Part shown: one piece after another, positions 27,820-38,328 of the stretch | Numbering within the stretch: position 1 is the stretch's first letter | How the letters are laid out: each line of letters begins with the position of its first letter | Source of the DNA: Pectinophora gossypiella | Taxonomy: Eukaryota > Arthropoda > Insecta > Lepidoptera > Gelechiidae | DNA length: 64,000 nt | Direction: 5' to 3' | Assembly (NCBI RefSeq): GCF_024362695.1 | Contig: NC_065407.1 | Location: 15,190,001 to 15,254,000, forward strand | Position numbers and translations under genes: made by a program | The notes under the pieces: generated by a model | What the model was told of the DNA's origin: nothing | Seen by the model: the letters and a program-made list of their open reading frames with translations, nothing else | Database searches by the model: none

Positions 27820-28110
27820 TACATTGACCAAATTGGAGATGTCCTCAGGCCCGGTTTAGTAACATGAACGTGCGTGTATGAAACGATTGATCTTCTTCTA
27901 TCGTGTGGGTTGTGAGGTGGGTTACTAACCCCATCAACCCTGGTATCAGGGTTACTATTGAGCCGCCAAAGGCCCCTGACATGGCTCAAACGATTAATGA
28001 ATGCGGAGGAAGCAAGAAAAGTATGTCAGGATCGAAGCAAATGGAGTTCCATAGTCTCTGCTTACCCATAAATAGGCGCCATTGATGTAGGCGTGTGCTT
28101 ATGTATGTAT
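27820..28110 (+). repeat. Old dispersed repeat split by a SINE
   Basis: Same repeat as 16,210-16,395. The two halves (CGTGCGTGTATG... and ...GAATGCGGAGGAAGCAAG) are separated by a family I SINE fragment. Confidence 0.7.
27893..27988 (-). repeat. SINE family I tail fragment, nested
   Basis: It reads CTTCTTCTATCGTGTGGGTT ... CCTGACATGGCTC on the plus strand. The direct repeat AAACGATT flanks it (27,880s and 27,989 onward) and the empty site is represented at 16,270-16,290. It is a 5'-truncated insertion. Confidence 0.8.
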
Positions 28111-28491
28111 GTAAGTGTTATAGCGAATATTACGCTTTAACCTATGTTCAATTTCTCAGCCTAACCTCAGACTTCAGCAAACCAATTCGGCCGCCCGCGT
28201 TCGTTCGCTAATAGTCGGTTTTTCCTGGAAATATTTCGGATCATCTTGCGTCCCGTCCGGGGCATGTAAAATACGTCTCTCTTGGGAAATTTATTTGCGG
28301 CGGGATCCTAAGCCGCCATAATGTGCCTTCGATGTCGTCCCCACTGCGGAATTAGTTGGAAAAACTGTGGGACATTATACTCATTTTGCGGATATCACCT
28401 TTGTTCAGGCAAATAGGGCTTTTTTGTCCTAGTTTGGGAAGTTATAGAATTTCAGAACAAAAAATATACGTTGTTTGAGGTTTACGAGGTT
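28111..28491. other. Intergenic DNA, nothing recognised
   Basis: Positions 28,230-28,360 are relatively GC-rich (CGTCCCGTCCGGGGCATG) but without a frame that reads as a known protein. Confidence 0.4.
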
Positions 28492-28992
28492 ATAATCATA
28501 ATTAAAACACATTATACCAAGTTCTTACCGCGTTAAAATTAGGGATATGAGGCTTCCAATATTTCAACACTGTTGCAAGTGCCATGATGATAGCCGTTTG
28601 ATGTCGCAGGTTCGAATCCAGCACGGGCCTATTATACCAAGGATTGTCGAACTCGTTTTCAAATTCATGTTTGGATCATAAATTATTATCACGTGCTCAG
28701 CGGTGAAGCGAGCAAACCCACATTCCCGAGAGATGTACTTGCGGAGGTATGTGACCTAATCTGTATTGGGCTGGTTTTCCTTTCGCGGGTTGAAAGGTCA
28801 GACAGGCAGTCACTTGTGTAAAAAACCGGACCTGTCAAATCTTCAGGTTAGGTTAGGTTAGCCTGTGAAAAACGGGATAATGCCAGGGGGGTGTTGCAAG
28901 TATCATGATCACGGGATGACTCATCCCGGGTATCATCCCGTGATCGTATTCCTGATTTAACGCAGTAAGAACCCGGTATTAATGTGTTTTAA
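28492..28992. mobile_element. Inverted-repeat element (family E), filled
   Basis: The left end is ATAATTAAAACACATTATAC CAAGTTCTTACCGCG ... CACTGTTGCAAGTGCCATGA. The right end is CATCCCGTGATCG ... CAGTAAGAACCCGGTATTAA TGTGTTTT. Inside lie a B-box-like GCAGGTTCGAATCCAGC (about 28,607) and a GATCACGGGATGA/TCATCCCGTGATC hairpin at 28,908-28,945. Confidence 0.65.
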
Positions 28993-29011
28993 AAAATATA
29001 CCTACATTATA

Positions 29012-29117
29012 ATTAAAACCAAATGTAAACCAATTGTATGTCACTACGCGTACAAGTAGTTTACATAAATCTAGGGATAAACTACTTGTACGCGTAGTAA
29101 CATACATTTGGTTTAAA
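29012..29117. repeat. Imperfect inverted repeat
   Basis: CACTACGCGTACAAGTAGTT TA ... TAAACTACTTGTACGCGTAG TAACATACATTTGGTTT. The arms match over about 23 bp, then continue (ACCAAATGTA / TACATTTGGT) after an 11-nt bulge. Confidence 0.75.
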
Positions 29118-30127
29118 AATAAAAACGTATTAAACATTCATTTCATTATGGTTTATTCTTGAAAGAAAAATTGACCCGTTAAGTAGCAATCGTGGTTGGT
29201 CAAATCTAAAATTACTACGAAATTTTAATAGAAAAAGAATAATTAGTAGGTTTAAAATATACCATACGTCAGTATGTCAGAATAAAAGATGTCTTGCTAA
29301 TGAATGGTTCATTTTGTTGCAATGACGACCTTTACAGGCTACGTTCTCTAAAAAAATATAGATCACTGTTCAAATTTTACGTGATAAATTACCTTTTTTT
29401 ACATTTTATATATAACGGCTTAATGGCTTTAGCCTAGTTGCAATAGATTACGAAACACGACAGTGATAGTGACAAAAATATATGTGCTATACTTACATGT
29501 CAACTTATGTAGTCAGATAGCGTTTATACAACTAAGTACATAGATTTTGAGATAGGGCCCTTAGAGGCTGTAATTTAGAGCATTCTTCACAAACTATCTT
29601 AATAGGGTTGTTGCGAACTCTTCGCCGGTTTTATAATATTTTTATATATGTTTTCTTTTTTATATTTCTTCCTTTTTGACGTTTTTGTATCTCATATTAT
29701 TCTTATTTTTTTTTTGTTTCGTCCTTACGTCTTGTGCTTTTTTGGTGAACTTTGGTGAAAATACATTAAATATCTCTGAAAGCTAAGTATAAATGTTATT
29801 TATTCATTTATTAGTAATACAGTCCACATCATATTCATCAGCGACCAACGTAGCTCGCAAGGGTATTTGACTGGGTCAAAGATAAATTATAAAATGCTAA
29901 TCTAGAAATAGTAGCCAGTCTATGATTATCAAAATTAATCTTATTTTATTTTTTGAATTTATTCATGAATTAAGTAACAATGAGTACGACATTTGCCCGC
30001 ATTGTTGATGATGTCACAGGACTGTAAGTATTTATATACAAACTCCAAAGAAAACTTTATGTTTTGACGTTTTAGAAAAGTATCTTTGACAAGGTAGTCA
30101 AGTAGCCTATTCATTAATAATAATATA
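29118..30127. other. Intergenic DNA, nothing recognised
   Basis: A long AT-rich stretch without ORFs over 75 codons. No member of the in-window repeat families was spotted. Confidence 0.5.
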
Positions 30128-30665
30128 ATACATACATAAACAGCCCATATACGTACCACTGCTGGGCACAGGCCTCCCCTCAATCAACCGGAGGGGGTAT
30201 GGACCATACTCCACCACGCTGTTCCAATGCGGGTTGGTAGGTGTTTTACGGCTAATAGCCGGGACCAACTTTCGGTGGCGCAGCGGAGGAGCTCGGTGGC
30301 GCAGCGGTTAACGCGTTCGGTCTGCGATTGTTGAAGTAAAGCAACTTTCGCAAAGGCCGGTCATAGGATGGGTGACCACAAAAAAAAAGTTTTCATCTCG
30401 AGCTCCTCCGTGCTTCGGAAGGCACGTTAAGCCGTTGGTCCCGGCTGCATTAGCAGTCGTTAATAACCATCAATCCGCACTTGGCCCGCGTGATGGTTTA
30501 AGGCCCGATCTCCCTATCCATCCATAGGGAAGGCCCGTGCCCCAGCAGTCGGGACGTTAATGGGCTGATGATGACTGAGCCGGGACCAACGGCTTAACGT
30601 GGCTTAAGCACGGGATCATCTTACTGTTTCGGACAATCAGGTGATTCAAGCCTGAAAAGTCCCAA
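30128..30665 (-). repeat. SINE family II, split by a family III SINE
   Basis: Positions 30,128-30,269 hold the tail and 30,579-30,665 the central block and body (GGACAATCAGGTGATTCAAG). The halves join perfectly when the insert is removed. Confidence 0.85.
30270..30578 (+). repeat. SINE family III inserted in family II
   Basis: The 12-bp duplication GCCGGGACCAAC lies at 30,258-30,269 and 30,579-30,590. The head motif CGGTGGCGCAGCGG is present twice in tandem (30,273 and 30,293). The 5S-like part GGTCATAGGATGGGTGACC lies at about 30,359-30,377. It ends in GATGATGA. Confidence 0.9.
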
Positions 30666-30767
30666 TAATATAAAAATATTATATTATGAATTTTTCTTCT
30701 TCTGAAGAAGAAGATTATGAATTAAGTAATAATGAAGTCAATAAATAAGTAAACTTATTTTTTGTAG
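30666..30767. other. Short spacer
   Basis: ATAATATAAAAATATTATAT (palindromic) and CTTCTTCTGAAGAAGAAGA (palindromic) lie side by side. No gene is seen. Confidence 0.5.
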
Positions 30768-31130
30768 AGGTTGGAAGCGTTTGAGATGTGGTGTTGGCGA
30801 AGGATGGAGGGTATAAACTGGACTGAAATGGTGTCAAATGAAAAAGTGCTGGAAAGAGTTGAAGAAAAGAGAACCATATTGAAGACTATAGAGAACCGGA
30901 GAGGAAATATGATTGGCCACCTGATACGACACGATTCATTTATAACAAACATTACAGAAGGAAAAATTGAAGGGAAGAGAGGAAGGGGTAAACCTAGGAT
31001 AACATTTATGAAACAAATAAAAGAGAAGGTGCAGATCGTGTCGTATCGGGAGGTGAAGGTTTTGGCGGGAAGAAGAGAGGAATGGCGGTTACTCCACCGA
31101 CAAGAGCGCAGCTCTTAAATAGAGAGAGAG
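30768..31130 (+). pseudogene. LINE ORF2 C-terminal fragment
   Basis: An open frame of 115 codons (LEAFEMWCWRRMEGINWTEM ... GNMIGHLIRHDSFI ... KRGRGKPRITFMKQ ... EWRLLHRQE) is the C-terminal part typical of arthropod LINE reverse transcriptases (RTE-like; recall). The RT catalytic part is absent, so this is a 5'-truncated copy. The 3' end CCACCGACAAGAGCGCAGCT CTTAAATAGAGAGAGAG is shared with 7196-7265. Confidence 0.8.
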
Positions 31131-31615
31131 ATTTTTTGTAAAAAAAATACATTAATAGTTCGTTATCGGCCACTACATTCATAACACCATTTTATTAAAC
31201 ATTTTAGACAAACAAATATTTGTGGACTCAAAAAAAACAACATAAATTTCAACTACCTAAGCTATTACAATTTAAAAAAAATGGCCCAATTTATAAAACA
31301 ACTTTTCACTAATAATTTTACTCGATTGTATTCGAAACAAAACGGGCTAATCGAGATGTCCAATTAATTAAAGTTAATTATTTTCAATTAATTTACTGGA
31401 AGCCCTCGCAGCTGGTGTTGGAATGCGTTATTTTCTTTTCAGTTTCTTCCGTAATGGGGACGGATTTAGGGGGCCAAGGATTGGGGCCACATTACAAACG
31501 AAAGCCCACAAGTATCTGGGGCCATGATGCGAATGAGACCACAATTATGACGTAAGTACAACTTTATCGCACCGTGTTATGTGGTAAAATTTTAAAGGTT
31601 TTCCATTTTGATATT
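31131..31615. other. Intergenic DNA, nothing recognised
   Basis: Positions 31,440-31,520 are GC-richer (GGGGACGGATTTAGGGGGCC). No frame or repeat match was found. Confidence 0.4.
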
Positions 31616-31810
31616 ATAATTAAAACACGTAATAACGGGTTCTTACCGCGTTTGAAATAGTGATATGAGACTCCCGATATTTCGACGCTGTTGCAAGTGC
31701 CATGGTACATCATCCTGTGATCATGGCACTTGCAACAGTGTCGAAATATCGGGAGTCTCATATCACTATTTCAAACGCGGTAAGAACCCGTTATTATGTG
31801 TTTTAATTAT
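31616..31810. repeat. Long near-perfect hairpin (family E sequence)
   Basis: Arms of 89 nt (31,616-31,704 and 31,722-31,810) differ at about two positions and flank a 17-nt loop. Arm sequence includes GACTCCCGATATTTCGAC and CTTGCAACAGTGTCGAAATA. Half copies lie at 35,860-35,976 and 40,735-40,857. Confidence 0.92.
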
Positions 31811-33140
31811 GATAATAACCGCGTAAACTTAAAACATTTTGATATTTATTCATCGTTATATTTATATTTGCTTGTTGGCTAGAAGAGTTGATACTTCAGT
31901 TTGAATTCATGTTTGGATCATTGATAATGGATGTCACGTGGTTTCCAGCATTTGTCCCTGGTTATTGGCAATATGCTCGCCCTCTATGACCGAAACAGGA
32001 GTAAATTCCTGCCAAGTAGTTAATGCCATGTGCGACAAATCTACAATAAGTCACGTCAATAAAAAAGTATTAAGTAGGTAGGTTCCTAGCACTTAACTAC
32101 CTACCTTCTTACTAACCTACTTCCGTAGTTCTGAATTCAAATTCTGATACACAATAAAATATTTGATGAACATGGAAATTAAATTAGCATTCATTTTGTA
32201 TTTGGAAATGCAATTTATATACCTACCTACCTATATTGAAAGAGGATTTTTCATTTCTTTTTTTATACATGTTAGGTAGGTAGGTAGGTACTTTACAGGA
32301 GTGAATGAATATTATACTTACTGTGCACCTCTGCCTACCCCTTCAGGGATACAGACGTGATTCTCGGTTGTGATCTTTTATTTTTGTGTAGGATGCGAAA
32401 GATATTTCATGAATAAATGGTTTATCTAACCTATTTTTTTAGTCTCTTTGACTTGAATTAAATGCTTCAGTTAAAGGAAAAATAGTTTGCCTTTTGAGAA
32501 AAATATTATTTATATATATTTTAAAAGCTATCTTTATCTTGTTCATGAATGAATAGCAGCGTTCAAAATGTGGGCCGCAAATTCAGGCCACATTTTATAA
32601 AATACTCGTGTTGATTCCAGCACTTTTCTCAAATTTGTTTTCTTGCAAATTAGCTTTTATTGTGTTGGGAATTAGCGGGAAAACGAATGGCGATTTCGTG
32701 ATTAACGAGTTGAATTATTTTTAATTTGCCAATTAGTACGGTTCTTGCTTGATTAAAGGAAAACAAACCGTAACTTCATATAGCTAGACTTATAGTAAAG
32801 TAGCAATTGATTTTCAATATTAATTATTGTGTATTTTTTTATTATTATATATGTATTTATTATTGTGCATGTATGTAGGAATGGTAGGCTGAATGAAACG
32901 TAACGCAAAGTGTGTGAAAGAGAGAGCGACGAGTGAGCGAGAGAGAAAAGGCGACAAATGACAGAGAAATGGCGGAGGGTGGTTTTGGAATAACAGAAAA
33001 GTACAAAATTATACAACGTTGTAAAATAAACAAAGTTAATTAGAAATAGTAATCGTTTTCTTCATGCCCCATCCCACATGTATTTATTTGAAGGTGGCGC
33101 GGGACCATGTGATGGACCTTGCCGCTCTCGCATTAGCTTA
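31811..33140. other. Intergenic DNA with minor repeats
   Basis: Positions 32,005-32,060 hold a minus fragment of family D. CTACCTAC and GTAGGTAG runs near 32,070-32,120 and 32,221-32,292 are inverted microsatellites. No gene signal is seen. Confidence 0.5.
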
Positions 33141-33624
33141 TACAGGGTGTTAGTGACATCGTACCGTATACTAAGGGGGATGATTCAGACCGTGATTATG
33201 AGAGTGGAATATTCCGTCGCAATTTTCAGTCATGAGCAATATCATGTATCATATTTGACATTTAATGAGACTTACGGTTTAATTTGTCAAAAAAGTTAAT
33301 GTGACATGGTTTCAAAGTGTATACATATTAGTACTCGTGACCGTTCATGTCTATTTGAAGATTTTTAAATTTATTTTCAATTCTATACTTTTGTGTGAAT
33401 GTGTACAGGTACTTACACTACTTACAGGTAGCCATACGACTATGATGGAGTGGGTGTTAGTGACACCGCAACAAAATTTTGGGAGATGATACCATGATTC
33501 TGAGCTGATCTCAAGTGGAATTTCCTGTCGGATTAATCATGAAAATATTGGTGTGTTTTTTTTATATTTTCATTTCCATACTTTTGCCTCAGTTTTCGTT
33601 ACGATGTCACTAACACTCTGTATA
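33141..33624. mobile_element. Composite foldback MITE (family F)
   Basis: The left end is ACAGGGTGTTAGTGACATCG TACCG and the right end is CGTTACGATGTCACTAACAC TCTGTA. An internal F-like start (GTGTTAGTGACACCGCAACA at 33,454) shows two units are merged. It encloses one arm of repeat H. Confidence 0.7.
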
Positions 33625-33843
33625 GTCATGAAAAAAGCGCTTCCTAGACACCGTATAAATCATCTGGAAAAGCTGTATAAGGTCTTATGCTGATTTATTG
33701 TACGGTCACGAGTACTAATATGTATATTTTGAAACCATGTCACATTAACTTTTCTGACAAATTAAACCGTAAGTCCCATTAAATGTCAAATATGATAGTG
33801 CGACAGGGTTCTAAAGTTGGTACATGATATTGCTCATGACTTA
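33228..33843. repeat. Widely spaced inverted repeat (family H arms)
   Basis: Arm 1 at 33,228-33,345 (GTCATGAGCAATATCATG ... TTAGTACTCGTGACCG) and arm 2 at 33,700-33,843 (CGGTCACGAGTACTAATATG ... GATATTGCTCATGAC) are inverted with about 355 nt between them. Family member at 8440-8612. Confidence 0.75.
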
Positions 33844-33950
33844 AGCTCAATAAATAAGGCCGTCATTTCAAATGTACCTTGGTGAACTTCTTTTGTAACT
33901 ATTTACTTTTGTTTTGAGGCAATAAAGTATATTTCAATTTGATTTTATTC

Positions 33951-34096
33951 ATCATCATCAGCCGTATGACGCCCACTGCTGGGCATAGGCCTCCCCCAAG
34001 GATCTCCACGACGATCGGTCCTGCGCTGCCCGCATCCAGCGGCTTCCCGCGATCTTCACCAGATCGTCGGTCCACCTTGTAGCGGGCCTACCCACT
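33951..34096 (-). mobile_element. RTE-type LINE 3' end with target duplication
   Basis: The minus strand ends GGGCGTCATACGGCTGATGA TGATGAT. It matches the C-terminal coding end at 49,998-50,105. The flanking direct repeat GATTTTATTC (33,941-33,950 and 34,097-34,106) proves target-primed insertion of a 146-bp 5'-truncated copy. Confidence 0.88.
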
Positions 34097-34106
34097 GATT
34101 TTATTC

Positions 34107-35100
34107 ACAATAATAAAATACCTAAACGATTTATATCTGAACGTGAAGTAAATCGATAACCAAAGTGTAGTAACTCCACTTATACGGGTGAATTACAAGC
34201 TAGCATTTCAATGTAACCGGCCGTCCTCTAAATCAAAATAAATTGAGATATACGATGCTGTCACGTGCCTCTGACTAAGTTAGTTGCCTCTGTGACTAGC
34301 TAAGCAATGATGTTCACGATTTACATGATACTCTTGATATTTAATGCGAATTAGGCATACGATAGATAGGTATATATATATATAAAATATAATTTCAACA
34401 CTTAGGGTAGTATTTGTTAAAAAATGTGTGTGGATTGATTATTTCACCACTCGCAGACTGTATTAAAGGAAACGCTGATTGTTTAGCTACTTCGTATATA
34501 ATTCGTTTTTAGTAGATAATTACAAAGGTTATAAATACATCGATGAATACAAAATTAATTTAAAAATAGTAAAGAATTAATATTTTTTTATAACCTTGTT
34601 TTTAAAAAGGTATTTTTATGTTGCAATTGTCAACAGTATTAATAAACTCATCTCATCTGAGACTGTTTTAGTGGTATTAATCGGAAGCCATATATGTACA
34701 CAATCAGAAAAGTACTTTAAATCCTTTTTTCGTTCGACTAAAAAAAATATCAAACATTTTTATTTCATTTGATCGAAATATTAATTTGCGCCACTAAAGA
34801 TGTTTCTAATTTTAAATGATATAAAAGACTACACCTAGAAAAGAAAAAAGCATCACAGTCGGACCTGTCCCTGGCAAGTTAAAAGTGAAACCCTTCATTG
34901 ACTCCACTATTTTTTTTTATTTATTATGAGGAGCCATGCGGTTACATGCAGGCTGATCACCGGAGTGTGCGAAAGTAAGATGAACCCTGATCAAGAGGGC
35001 ACGATAAGCGGTCAGTCCTAGCTACTATTTACTTAAGTGAGTATATAAACGTTACAGTTAAATAATATATAAATAATATAATAATAGAAGTTTTATCGAA
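34107..35100. other. Intergenic DNA, nothing recognised
   Basis: Positions 34,630-34,680 carry a scrap of family K (AGTATTAATAAACTCATCTC). Otherwise AT-rich and unassigned. Confidence 0.4.
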
Positions 35101-35599
35101 GATACTGTAGCGGACCCAACTAGTTGGCCACCTAGTTCCGCTCACATGCAACAGATGGCGCCACATTCAATAATGCAGTCTTCAAGCGGTCGTGAAACGC
35201 GGTATCGAAGTTTACACGGCAAGATGCATATAATATACAACTTCCAACACAACACTAGTGGATCGTCGATCCCTAGTCACACTACTAACTTGTGGCTAGC
35301 GGGGTACTATGCTCAATTCGGTACCCCGAAAACATCCTTTGGCGGCAGCACACCCTTGCCGCCAAAATACCTTTCATTTCGCAATGAGCAGCTTTTAATT
35401 AAAAATAATTTAATTAAAAGCTTAAAGCGCACTCTTAAAGAAAATTCCTGTGGCATTGTCAATTCCGTAGCCACTTAACTACTAAACTAAACTTTGTTCA
35501 ACGCTTCAACTGAATGAGTTTAGATCTCGTAGGAAATTCTAGAGTACTCTCTTTGTAAAGTGTTCTTTAAGCAAAGTTTATTAATCCGCGGTGACCCTG
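35101..35599. other. Unassigned segment with a 110-codon ORF
   Basis: ORF 35,146-35,478 (+) has no recognisable domain. TGTAGCGGACCCAACTAGTT and CTAGTTCCGCTCACA at 35,106-35,142 form an imperfect hairpin. TTTTAATTAAAAATAATTTA ATTAAAAGC near 35,394 is palindromic. It may be the 5' part of the family T element that follows. Confidence 0.4.
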
Positions 35600-35805
35600 T
35601 TCGTAGAACGTATGACTTCCATCTCCACAGGTCTCACAGAATACCAGCGTCGTTGCTCACGCCGCGGCATAAGCTGAGTGAGGACCTTTTATACGGGGCA
35701 CCATCCACTACACATGGGTAAGCCGACATGACGTCACATTAAATTTAGGTATAAGTTTCTGTGTTCGTTTTTCATGCTTCTTTATAGAAAATATAAATAT
35801 ATGAT
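35600..35805 (+). mobile_element. Family T element, 3' region
   Basis: GTCTCACAGAATACCAGCGT ... GCCGCGGCATAAGCTGAGTG AGGACCTTTTATACGGGGCA ... GCCGACATGACGTCACATTA matches the reverse complement of 54,070-54,215. On the minus strand it contains TATAAAAGG, which first suggested an LTR (rejected). Confidence 0.7.
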
Positions 35806-35978
35806 CACGGGATGACAGATATGTCTGCCTGTAGAAAATTATGGATCTACCTACTCTACTCCAATCTCATCAGTCATCCCGTGATCATGGCACTTGCAAC
35901 AGTGTCGAAATATCGGGAGTCTCATATCCCTGCTTTAAACGCGGTAAGAACCCGTTATTATGTGTTTTAGTCACAAAA
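35806..35978 (+). repeat. Family E half copy
   Basis: AGAAAATTATGGATCTACCT ... TCATCCCGTGATCATGGCAC ... GAAATATCGGGAGTCTCATA ... GTTATTATGTGTTTTAG. Shared almost base for base with 40,705-40,857, including upstream sequence, so E is probably a LINE 3' end rather than a simple MITE. Confidence 0.7.
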
Positions 35979-36299
35979 TTTTATCACGTTACGCATGTTA
36001 GCCCTACTGTTCATTGGTGCCAGAGTAGTTAGTACCTCGTAGGTACCTCGTAGTTGGGAAGTCTAGTGACGTACGACATGTGGCCAAAAGCTACCGAATG
36101 TTCAGAGCAAACACCATTTACACACACAATTGCACGGCACCCCAAACAGTGACGTTATTCGGAGGGCGATATTAAAACGATACTATAATATACGATACAA
36201 TAATAAGATCAATAATAAGTTTAGTATATAAGATTGTGTATATATATAAAATGTGTCTATTGTTTTATTTTACGTATCTGCGCTCTACACTGCAGCTGT
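35979..36299. other. Intergenic DNA, nothing recognised
   Basis: A short spacer without repeats or ORFs that I can support. Confidence 0.4.
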
Positions 36300-36445
36300 A
36301 CAAATGTACCATATCCTTTGCCGAAGGTTGTCTTGAAGAGATCGCTCTTAGCGATAAGGCCGCCTTTGCCCACCTTAGAATAAGTTTATCCTGTAAATGT
36401 TTTGTGAATTTGTGTGCAATAAAGTGTTTTTATTATTATTATTAT
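36300..36445 (+). mobile_element. LINE 3' UTR end (family J)
   Basis: GAAGGTTGTCTTGAAGAGAT CGCTCTTAGCGATAAGGCCG CC ... TGTGCAATAAAGTGTTTTTA TTATTATTATTAT. It has the AATAAA signal and a TTA repeat tail; a family I SINE body abuts it directly. Confidence 0.75.
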
Positions 36446-36598
36446 CCCGTTGGTCCCGGTTATTACTTACTGATGTAAGTACGTAGTCGTTACATGAGTC
36501 ATGTCAGGGACCTATGGCGGCTCAGTAATAACCCTGACACCAGGGTTGATGGGGTTGGTAATCCACCTCACAATCCACACGATAGAAGAAGAAGAATA
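36446..36598 (+). repeat. SINE family I, 3' half
   Basis: It starts within the central block (CCGTTGGTCCCGGTTATTAC) and ends GATAGAAGAAGAAGAA. It is 5'-truncated. Confidence 0.82.
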
Positions 36599-37684
36599 AG
36601 ATGAAAATTAAATTAAGCTTGCTGTTAACACAAACAAACGAAAATAGCTTACTATATATTAAATAACAAGCGATGGGTAGTTCTTAATGTCGGGACCCTA
36701 AATCAAGTTGCAAACAATCTTGTTAATCCACAATGACAGTGAAAAAATGGGAGTTTTACCTTATGTCGATCTCATATATTATTTTTTTATCGCTATCCCT
36801 GTCGATTGTCATAGTCACTTCCAACGTAGCTAAGGCCCCAGAAAGGACATCATCCCTTAGTCGATGGCATATTATGCCAGCAAAGATAAACTTCTGAACA
36901 TATTCCATCTTTCCGTCCAGTAGCCATAGCACAACAGCCGCTTATGCGATTCGATTATTGTGACAATAAAATTGGTGGCAAGGCATCAACAGGGAAAAAA
37001 ATGTCTAGAATAGAAGCTGAAACTTAAATTTTATTATTTTTAGAGCCGTGGCAGCCTAGTTGGTTCGAATCTTAACTTTGGCCTATACTTTTTATTTATT
37101 TATTTACTTTTTTAATATATTTTGGAGAACTTACAGACTAATTATACATTAAATGAACTAAATATACATGAGACAATGCTAATAACAAGTTCCCGCCAAT
37201 AAAAATTTGGTGTATTTATAGTCGTGTACCCGTCTATTTCATTTTCGGCGGAGAAAAAATACAGACATAACTTGAAATAAGCATAAAGTAAGGAGGTGTC
37301 TGCTGAAATCAGCACGAATGTAACTTAAATTTACTTAGTCGACTCGAAACTCATGATAGCCCACAAAGACCCCGGACCAAAGTAGTTTGAAACTAGTTAT
37401 GGTTATGACCACATAATAGTATGTTATTATACATATTTTGGCGAACTAAAATTAATTATAGCGTTGCAAGGTCGACTAATGGCTGGCAGAAATGGTTGAT
37501 GGTATCGTAATTGAAATAAACTGCTTTATTGTAGCTAAGTTTTCCCTCTACACTATTTTGGCCTCTGGGTTCACGATCTGGAGGTCCCGGGTTTGAAAAA
37601 GCCGCTCAAGTGCGAGTCCAGCTGGTGCATCAATGACAGACAGTTTTTTCTTTTGAGATTCGGAACCCTAATAATAACATTGTA
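36599..37684. other. Intergenic DNA with repeat scraps
   Basis: Positions 37,228-37,318 are one arm of MITE family G (TTTCGGCGGAGAAAAAATAC AGACATAACTTGAAATAA). Positions 37,558-37,597 are a tRNA-head scrap (CACGATCTGGAGGTCCCGGG). Nothing else is assigned. Confidence 0.5.
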
Positions 37685-38020
37685 CTACATAATATCCACC
37701 AATCCACATTCGTCAATCTCGACTTTTTATTCAAACAAAAATCGTCAATTATTACTTAACTGTGAAATCGTTACTTGTAGGGTCACACAATCAGCATACG
37801 ACTCTACAAATAACAATCACAATGCAATATTAATAAGGTCGATCTTTCTAAACTTCGTCAGCAATAATTTTGTCTGATCGTGGGTTTACCGTGGTAATTC
37901 CACGGTATCCCGTCAATCAGCATACGACCCTACAAATAACGATCGCAGTGTAGTAATAATGAGGTCGATTTTTGTTTGAATAAAAGTCATTATTGACGAA
38001 TGTTGGATAGATGTAATATC
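37685..38020. mobile_element. Foldback element with internal direct repeat
   Basis: Inverted arms carry TTTTTATTCAAACAAAAATC G / CGATTTTTGTTTGAATAAAA. A diverged direct repeat ATCAGCATACGAYYCTACAA ATAAC occurs at about 37,790 and 37,916. A small palindrome ACCGTGGTAATTCCACGGT lies at about 37,889. Confidence 0.7.
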
Positions 38021-38024
38021 CCTC

Positions 38025-38275
38025 TTAGTTTGGTTATGACACTGCGTTGATCACTCGATTGTCTGGATGTAAAACAATCCGTTCTTTGGACGGCATGTCA
38101 AGCAGTCGGTTTCACCTACTATTGCTTATTGGTTTCACTAAAGTGAATATTATGTAGTATGGAAGTAAGTTGTTGTTACATAAGCCATGTCAGGGGCTTT
38201 GACGGATCAATACTAACCTAGACACTAGGGTTGATAAGCCTGGTGTTTGATCTCATAGCACACACGAGATAGTAA
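38025..38275 (+). repeat. Degraded SINE family I
   Basis: Old copy: TCACTCGATTGTCTGGATGT, ACGGCATGTCAAGCAGTCGG, GCCATGTCAGGGGCTTTGAC, CACTAGGGTTGATAAG. Clearly older than the neighbouring copies. Confidence 0.65.
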
Positions 38276-38328
38276 ATGTCCCTATCGAGGTGGGCTGAAC
38301 CACAAGCACAGGCAAGTACTTGGCAGTC

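Noticed and set aside
31616..31810. A microRNA precursor
   Set aside because: The stem is far longer and more perfect than a pre-miRNA and is composed of a dispersed repeat; a long-hairpin siRNA source is the better reading.
35600..35805. Solo LTR (TATAAAAGG promoter, TGACGTCA near one end)
   Set aside because: The sister copy at 53,931-54,274 has a (TTTC)n tail and a 7-bp target duplication, as for a retroposed LINE/SINE, and no TG...CA ends or primer site could be defined.
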